DNA from: an uncultured Lachnospiraceae bacterium
GTDB taxonomy: Bacteria > Bacillota > Clostridia > Lachnospirales > Lachnospiraceae
Assembly (NCBI GenBank): GCA_947631755.1
Contig: CANRMO010000044.1
Coordinates: 1-14,036 of the forward strand
Length of the DNA stretch: 14,036 bases
Direction of reading: 5' to 3'
Shown here: piece after piece, positions 13,871-14,036 of the stretch
Layout of the letters: each line of letters starts with the position of its first letter
Numbering within the stretch: position 1 is the stretch's first letter
Notes under the pieces: model-generated
Database searches by the model: none
What the model was told of the DNA's origin: nothing
The model's input: only the letters and a program-made list of their open reading frames with translations
Position numbers and translations under genes: made by a program

Positions 13871-14036
13871 TCATTTTTCTTCATTTTTTATAATCCCAAT
13901 TCCCAGTTCCTCCAGCTGTACCGCATCTACCGGGCCCGGCGCTTCCGTCATCAGGCAGGATGCGTCTTTCACTTTCGGAAAGGCAATGACTTCACGGATA
14001 CTGTCCTCTTTTGCCATCAACATGATCAGGCGGTCC
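13871..14036 (-). CDS. aspS: Aspartyl-tRNA synthetase, C-terminal end (partial)
   Basis: Only the last 54 codons are in the window. They read DRLIMLMAKEDSIREVIAFP, KVKDASCLMTEAPGPVDAVQ and LEELGIGIIKNEEK, then TGA at 13871-13873. This is the well-conserved end of bacterial AspRS: the DRL is the end of class II motif 3 and IREVIAFPK follows it in nearly all members. The enzyme charges tRNA-Asp (or tRNA-Asp and tRNA-Asn) in the cytoplasm. The stop codon overlaps the ribosome binding site of galM 13 bases further on. Confidence 0.95.
   Translation of the reverse strand, partial: DRLIMLMAKEDSIREVIAFPKVKDASCLMTEAPGPVDAVQLEELGIGIIKNEEK

Noticed and set aside
12781..13893. A 370-codon plus-strand open frame opposite galM
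   Set aside because: It is longer than galM but lacks any family motif; the minus strand encodes a full mutarotase with all catalytic residues and a good ribosome binding site. It is an antisense shadow.
1..14036. CRISPR array, tRNA, rRNA or complete insertion sequence
   Set aside because: No regularly spaced repeats, cloverleaf-like sequences, rRNA sequence or transposase gene could be seen on either strand.

Overview
The window looks like the chromosome of an anaerobic, low-to-moderate-GC Firmicute, most likely a gut Lachnospiraceae. The evidence is the gene set (class I desulfoferrodoxin with a NifX-like metal-binding protein, a short clostridial-type ThiC under a TPP riboswitch, a GHKL/LytTR two-component pair, a LytTR-DUF3021 remnant, an MBG/Ig-like surface protein), strong AGGAGG ribosome binding sites and several GTG starts. 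The species cannot be fixed from this.

Layout. Positions 1-2677 (minus) hold a very large membrane-anchored surface protein whose reading frame is interrupted by a single in-frame TGA at 1844-1846; beyond it the frame stays open to the window edge. Positions 2760-3130 hold no convincing gene, only short decayed-looking coding scraps. Positions 3130-5570 form a visibly AT-richer block. It contains an intact NUDIX hydrolase, a fragment of a DUF1016/YhcG-type nuclease with an internal deletion, a fragment of an AlbA_2 (Schlafen-like) protein, a 40-codon small ORF, a response-regulator receiver start fused to a LytTR gene that has itself lost a segment, and an intact-looking DUF3021 membrane protein. 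An exact 19-bp direct repeat lies at each edge of this block (3021-3039 and 5639-5657), so it may be an acquired and decaying segment.

From 5675 onward everything is on the minus strand and looks like stable chromosome. Read in transcription order (right to left) it comprises: the end of aspS; galM, whose ribosome binding site overlaps the aspS stop; a small two-helix membrane protein; thiC with its own promoter (the -10 box contains the stop codon of the gene before it), a TPP riboswitch and a UUCG-capped hairpin; a membrane-anchored NodB-type polysaccharide deacetylase; a NifX-like protein with a His/Cys-rich tail; desulfoferrodoxin (superoxide reductase); a LytTR response regulator and GHKL sensor kinase; and an unrecognised coiled-coil protein.

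I found no CRISPR array, tRNA, rRNA, complete insertion sequence or clearly new defence system. The most notable points are the nonsense-interrupted adhesin-like gene, the repeat-flanked block of deletion-scarred genes, and a perfect 13-bp-arm palindrome touching the deletion scar in the DUF1016 remnant, with a 23/27 matching partner just upstream of that gene.
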